In this document: in pieces, positions 3,248 to 5,548 of the stretch | How positions within the stretch are numbered: position 1 is the stretch's first letter | Layout: each line of letters starts with the position of its first letter | Source: an uncultured Saprospiraceae bacterium | GTDB lineage: Bacteria; Bacteroidota; Bacteroidia; Chitinophagales; Saprospiraceae | NCBI GenBank assembly: GCA_937864255.1 | Contig: CALMIT010000304.1 | Coordinates: 1-5,548 of the forward strand | Direction: 5' to 3' | Length of the DNA: 5,548 nt | Translations under genes and position numbers: made by a program | The notes under the pieces: generated by a model | Told to the model about the DNA's origin: nothing | The model's input: only the letters and a program-made list of their open reading frames with translations | Databases searched by the model: none

Positions 3248-5548
3248 ATGGCCTCACGAAAAAACAAAGGACAACTTTCATTCAAACTGGGTATCAATGA
3301 CGAGCGCATTCCCAAGTTGTTGGGTGTGTTGTGCCTTTTTCTGGCACTTTATCTCTTCATTGCTTTCAGTTCTTACCTTTTCACCTGGTATATTGATCAG
3401 GATCGGGTTTTGCGCTTTTCGTGGGGACTTTTGTTGCAGGGCGATATCGAAATGGCCAACTGGCTGGGGCGTCTGGGCGCCATCGTTTCCAATATGTTTT
3501 TTTACTGGGGCTTTGGCTTGCCTTCATTTTTGTTCATTTTCCTGCTGGCTACTGCCGGCTGGGCGCTCGTACGCAGGGAGAGTCTTTATAAAAAAATCAG
3601 GGTATTCAGAAATGCTTTTTTCCTGCTGATTCTCTCTTCTGTTTTTCTCGAGTTTGTGACGCGCGGAGCTGAATTTCCGTGGGGCGGCGCATTTGGCGAC
3701 AGCATGAGCCGCTGGCTTGAAAACTTCGTAGGCACCATCGGAATGATTTTCCTTTTTCTTTTTTTGTTTTTGGGAATCATCGTCTGGAATTTCAACCCGA
3801 ATTTTAACGATATGACGCCCGACAGCGCCTGGGAAGAAACCAAAATCTGGTTTAGCGACCTGCTCAATAAACGCTACCGGCAAAGAAGACCTTCTTTTGA
3901 GTCGGAGCGGCCTGTCACCTCGCTGAAACCTTCGACCGCACAATTGCCCGCCGAAGAAAAAGAAGCAGCCAAAATTAACCAACTGTCTTTCGAATTGGAA
4001 GGCAATGCGTCCGAAAATCCTGCCACGCCGGTTTCTTCAGGCACAGAGTTGGAAATCGAAACGCCGGCATCCTCGCACTTGTCCGAAGATTCGGATTTGG
4101 CTCCCCTGCCGACTTCCGCTCCCGATATTCAGGAGCAAAACGAGTCGCATTCGGAACCCTACGATCCTACTTTGGAACTTTCTTCTTATGAATATCCAAT
4201 TTTGCAATTGTTGGAAGATTATGAGGAGGAAAAAGTAGAAATAGACCGCGCCGAACTGGAAGCCAATAAAGATCAGATCATAGAGACGCTGCTCAATTAT
4301 AAAATAGAAATTACCAAAATACGCGCTACCATCGGGCCGACGGTGACTTTGTACGAAATCGTGCCTGCCGCCGGCGTACGTATTTCCAGGATAAAAAATT
4401 TGGAGGACGACATTGCACTCAGTCTTTCAGCTTTGGGCATTCGTATCATTGCGCCCATTCCCGGCAGAGGCACTATAGGTATAGAAGTGCCTAATAAAAA
4501 CCGCCAGATCGTATCGCTCAAAGAATTGCTGGCTTCTGATAAATTTCGCCGCGCAAAGATGGATTTGCCCATTGCGCTCGGTAAAACGATTGCCAACGAG
4601 GTATTCGTAGCGGATTTGGCAAAAATGCCTCACCTGCTTATCGCCGGCGCTACGGGGCAGGGGAAGTCGGTCGGTATCAATGCCATTTTGGTTTCGCTGC
4701 TTTATAAAAAACACCCCTCGCAGTTGAAATTTGTGATGATAGACCCCAAAAAAGTGGAGTTGTATCCTTACACGCAATTGGAAACCCATTTCCTCACTTT
4801 TTTGCCGGGCGCTGACGAGCCGATCACTACCGAAACCAACAAAGTGATTTATACGCTCAATGCGCTGACCATTGAAATGGAGCAGCGCTACGATCTGCTC
4901 AAACAAGCGCAGGCACGCAACATTAAAGAATATAATGAAAAGTTTGTAGCCCGCAGGTTGAATCCCAACAAAGGGCATCGTTTTTTGCCTTTTATCGTGC
5001 TGGTTATTGACGAATTTGCCGACCTGATTATGACGGCGGGCAAAGAGATAGAACTGCCTATTGGGCGGCTTGCGCAGTTGTCGCGGGCGGGGGGCATTCA
5101 CCTAATCATTGCTACCCAGCGGCCTTCGGTCAATATCATCACCGGCGTTATAAAAGCAAACTTTCCCGCACGTATCGCTTTCAAAGTGAGCGCAAAAGTG
5201 GACTCCCGTACCATCCTGGATGCGGGCGGCGCCGACCAGCTTGTAGGGCGGGGCGATATGCTGCTTTCGGTGGGAGGCAGCGGCAGCATGGTGCGCATCC
5301 AGAGTGCCTTTGTGGATACGCCGGAAGTGGAAAGAGTGGTAGGTTTTATTGGTAAACAACGCGGCTTTCCCGAACCATTTTTGCTGCCGGAATATGTCGG
5401 AGAGGAAGAAACGCTCAACGGCAGAGATGTTTCGCTTGCCGATTTGGACGATATGCTGGAAGACGCGGCGCGGCTGGTCGTGCAAAGCCAGCACGGCAGT
5501 ACCTCGATGATTCAGCGCCGACTCAAGCTCGGATACAATCGCGCAGGT
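3248..5548 (+). CDS. ftsK: DNA translocase FtsK (3' truncated by window)
   Basis: The frame is open from ATG at 3248 to the window end: 767 codons with no stop, the longest gene here. The nearest upstream in-frame stop is TAA at 3209, so this ATG is the first possible one. Membrane segments at about residues 24-45, 76-108 (possibly two passes), 121-137 and 162-180 form the septal anchor, with the FtsK-type GGxFG loop at 146-150. An acidic, Pro/Ser-rich linker spans about 190-325. The alpha domain is at about 330-435. The RecA-like beta motor follows, with Walker A GATGQGKS (467-474, catalytic K473), Walker B LVIDEFADL (585-593, D588/E589), ATQRPS (622-627) and GRGDML (667-672). From about 737 the winged-helix gamma domain begins, reaching QRRLKLGYNRAG at 756-767. 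Only the last few dozen residues should be missing. FtsK hexamers pump DNA at the division septum and activate XerCD at dif; gamma reads the polarity motifs (KOPS). No frameshift or damaged motif is seen. Confidence 0.97.
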   Translation, partial: MASRKNKGQLSFKLGINDERIPKLLGVLCLFLALYLFIAFSSYLFTWYIDQDRVLRFSWGLLLQGDIEMANWLGRLGAIVSNMFFYWGFGLPSFLFIFLLATAGWALVRRESLYKKIRVFRNAFFLLILSSVFLEFVTRGAEFPWGGAFGDSMSRWLENFVGTIGMIFLFLFLFLGIIVWNFNPNFNDMTPDSAWEETKIWFSDLLNKRYRQRRPSFESERPVTSLKPSTAQLPAEEKEAAKINQLSFELEGNASENPATPVSSGTELEIETPASSHLSEDSDLAPLPTSAPDIQEQNESHSEPYDPTLELSSYEYPILQLLEDYEEEKVEIDRAELEANKDQIIETLLNYKIEITKIRATIGPTVTLYEIVPAAGVRISRIKNLEDDIALSLSALGIRIIAPIPGRGTIGIEVPNKNRQIVSLKELLASDKFRRAKMDLPIALGKTIANEVFVADLAKMPHLLIAGATGQGKSVGINAILVSLLYKKHPSQLKFVMIDPKKVELYPYTQLETHFLTFLPGADEPITTETNKVIYTLNALTIEMEQRYDLLKQAQARNIKEYNEKFVARRLNPNKGHRFLPFIVLVIDEFADLIMTAGKEIELPIGRLAQLSRAGGIHLIIATQRPSVNIITGVIKANFPARIAFKVSAKVDSRTILDAGGADQLVGRGDMLLSVGGSGSMVRIQSAFVDTPEVERVVGFIGKQRGFPEPFLLPEYVGEEETLNGRDVSLADLDDMLEDAARLVVQSQHGSTSMIQRRLKLGYNRAG

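Noticed and set aside
3524..3982. 152-codon minus-strand frame with Lys/Arg-rich and aromatic runs
   Set aside because: It is antisense to the membrane and linker part of ftsK, and its low-complexity runs mirror the T-rich membrane codons of the real gene.
4427..5101. 224-codon open frame on the minus strand opposite ftsK
   Set aside because: It lies wholly antisense to the ATP-binding core of ftsK. Its composition (many Arg, Gln, His and Phe) is typical of reverse-complement reading, and it has no recognisable domain.
1..5548. A dedicated novel system such as defence, mobile element or biosynthetic cluster
   Set aside because: All five genes belong to known families with no shared pathway, and no transposase, integrase, toxin, nuclease or repeat-flanked cargo is present. 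The unexplained signals are confined to intergenic repeats and promoter architecture.

Overview
The window looks like chromosomal DNA from a member of the Bacteroidota. The evidence is indirect but consistent. None of the starts has a convincing purine-rich Shine-Dalgarno sequence; an AAAGG two bases before the monooxygenase start is the nearest. Two exact matches to the Bacteroidota -7 element (TAnnTTTG) lie about 30 nt upstream of the two divergent start codons. The protein types are familiar from that phylum: a PaaE-like reductase with C-terminal ferredoxin, a conserved small ABM-domain protein, and an FtsK with Walker A GATGQGKS. The intergenic DNA carries degenerate short tandem repeats. 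A Saprospiria or Chitinophagia-like host is my guess, not shown by the sequence.

Layout. Bases 1-665 (+) hold the C-terminal part of a ferredoxin-NAD(P)H oxidoreductase whose 5' end is outside the window. Bases 758-1879 (+) encode an integral membrane protein of the LPG_synthase_TM / UPF0104 flippase-like family, with a GTG start and no fused aminoacyl-transferase domain. It converges, with a 6-nt gap, on a minus-strand ABM-domain monooxygenase-like gene (1886-2182). Upstream of that gene are 111 nt largely filled by two different degenerate tandem repeats: five heptamers starting AGA, and seven in-register octamers of core CACAT. The octamer array runs into the stop codon of a PrsW-family intramembrane protease (2294-2995, -). 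A 252-nt divergent intergenic region (2996-3247) carries a predicted promoter for each flanking gene and two related inverted-repeat sites. From 3248 to the window end (+) runs an uninterrupted 767-codon ftsK. It has membrane segments, an acidic linker, alpha and beta motor domains and the start of the gamma winged helix; only its last few dozen codons appear to be missing.

How the genes relate. FtsK is the septal DNA translocase of chromosome segregation. The other genes are envelope or redox functions with no obvious shared pathway, so this reads as ordinary core-genome DNA rather than a dedicated system. prsW and the ABM gene could be co-transcribed. I found no RNA gene, CRISPR array, insertion sequence, toxin-antitoxin pair or defence module. 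The points most worth a second look are the paired repeat arrays and the architecture of the prsW/ftsK divergent control region.
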